Both the position numbers and the translations under genes were made by a program. Positions 5,838-6,043 of a stretch of 6,043 nt of DNA are shown piece by piece (within the stretch, counting starts at the first letter, position 1; every line of letters starts with the position of its first letter). The notes under the pieces were generated by a model that saw nothing but the letters and a program-made list of their open reading frames with translations, ran no database searches and was not told where the DNA came from. Origin of the DNA: Candidatus Parcubacteria bacterium (GTDB lineage Bacteria; Patescibacteriota; Minisyncoccia; Phycocordibacterales; Phycocordibacteraceae); NCBI GenBank assembly GCA_027310925.1, contig DAICZX010000010.1:1-6043 (forward strand), in the 5' to 3' direction.

Positions 5838-5843
5838 ATTCTA
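5838..5843 (-). promoter_or_regulatory. Candidate -10 box for the desulfurase operon
   Basis: TAGAAT on the minus strand matches TATAAT at five of six positions. It touches the first ATG (5837) and ends 6 bases before the second (5831). A leaderless transcript beginning at the second ATG would fit. No -35 box is recognisable at 16-18 bases; that place is occupied by one arm of a dyad. Confidence 0.3.
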
Positions 5844-5866
5844 CATGATGTAGACATTCCACATCA
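5841..5866. promoter_or_regulatory. Overlapping dyads in the divergent intergenic region, candidate operator
   Basis: CTACAT-G-ATGTAG (5841-5853) is a perfect 6+1+6 dyad. Overlapping it, TGATGT-N9-ACATCA (5846-5866) is a second perfect dyad with six-base arms, so three related half-sites (ATGTAG/GATGT/ACATC) lie within 26 bases. They cover the -10 and -35 positions of the desulfurase gene and lie 58 bases or more before the plus-strand gene. A regulator binding here could control the minus operon or both directions. No known regulator site is recognised. Confidence 0.35.
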
Positions 5867-5910
5867 CTTTGCAACAGGATATTCCCAACAACACCTTTCA
5901 GAATCTGTGC

Positions 5911-5916
5911 TATCAT
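5911..5916 (+). promoter_or_regulatory. Candidate -10 box of the right-edge gene
   Basis: TATCAT matches TATAAT at five of six positions and ends 7 bases before the ATG at 5924. The sequence 17 bases upstream (acaaca, 5888-5893) matches the -35 consensus at only three positions. No Shine-Dalgarno sequence precedes the ATG, so a leaderless start is possible. Confidence 0.3.
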
Positions 5917-5923
5917 TAAGTTA

Positions 5924-6043
5924 ATGAAAGCTCCGGACCTCGATAGACAGCGTAGTGAAAAGTCACGCTCGCTTAGTGAGTTTTTGAAACTCTATAATGA
6001 GAATCTACCGTCTGCATTCCCTCATGTGACGACCGCACTGCTC
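5924..6043 (+). CDS. N-terminus of a conserved hypothetical protein, cut by the right window edge
   Basis: Forty codons are visible, beginning MKAPDLDRQRSEKSRSLSEF and continuing through LKLYNENLPSAFPHVTTALL, with no stop before the edge. No signal peptide or membrane segment is seen; the start is polar and charged, so it is probably cytoplasmic. The SEFLK-x-YN-x-NLP-x-x-FP pattern resembles small uncharacterised proteins I recall from Patescibacteria, but no function is known to me. It is the only plus-strand gene in the window and is transcribed divergently from the desulfurase operon across an 86-base gap. The start is supported by the -10-like box before it and by the lack of any convincing gene upstream. 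Confidence 0.65.
   Translation, partial: MKAPDLDRQRSEKSRSLSEFLKLYNENLPSAFPHVTTALL

Noticed and set aside
5589..5924. 111-codon plus-strand frame across the start of the desulfurase and the intergenic region
   Set aside because: Most of it is antisense to the desulfurase N-terminus, it has no Shine-Dalgarno sequence, and the composition is not protein-like.

Overview
The window looks like a compact chromosomal stretch of a Patescibacteria (Candidate Phyla Radiation) bacterium, probably of the Parcubacteria group. This rests on family resemblance recalled from that group, not on a database search: a cysteine-free ribosomal protein bL33, a membrane-anchored trypsin-like protein opening with an LSKSQLILLTILVNF-type segment, a single-pass protein ending in a C-x2-W...F-x-PP-x-V-x-F signature, and short genes packed with very small gaps. 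Authentic ends use TAA, TGA and TAG, so the standard code fits; the UGA-to-glycine code of Gracilibacteria/Absconditabacteria does not.

Layout, right to left, since all but one gene lie on the minus strand. A short divergent intergenic region (5838-5923) carries overlapping dyads and -10-like hexamers. It separates a plus-strand gene cut by the right edge (5924-6043) from a minus-strand operon: a cysteine desulfurase-like PLP enzyme (4689-5837), a membrane-anchored degenerate trypsin-like protein (3873-4670) and ClpB (1175-3856). The gaps are 18 and 16 bases. ClpB is interrupted by one in-frame amber codon at 2879-2881, with the frame unchanged on both sides. After a gap of about 105 bases, holding a weak terminator candidate and a possible promoter, come rpmG (899-1069) and, 5 bases later, a single-pass secreted-domain protein (282-893). 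Its GTG start follows a strong Shine-Dalgarno sequence lying inside the end of rpmG. At the left edge is the N-terminus of another membrane-anchored protein (1-194).

Functionally the window is mostly housekeeping: sulfur transfer, protein quality control, a ribosomal protein, and envelope-facing proteins of unknown role. I see no mobile element, CRISPR array, tRNA or rRNA, and no clearly new multi-gene system. The points most worth a second look are the amber codon just before the ClpB arginine fingers, the loss of catalytic motifs in the trypsin-like protein, a shortened N-terminus in the desulfurase, and -10-like TANNNT hexamers 6-7 bases before start codons that lack a Shine-Dalgarno sequence, suggesting leaderless transcripts.
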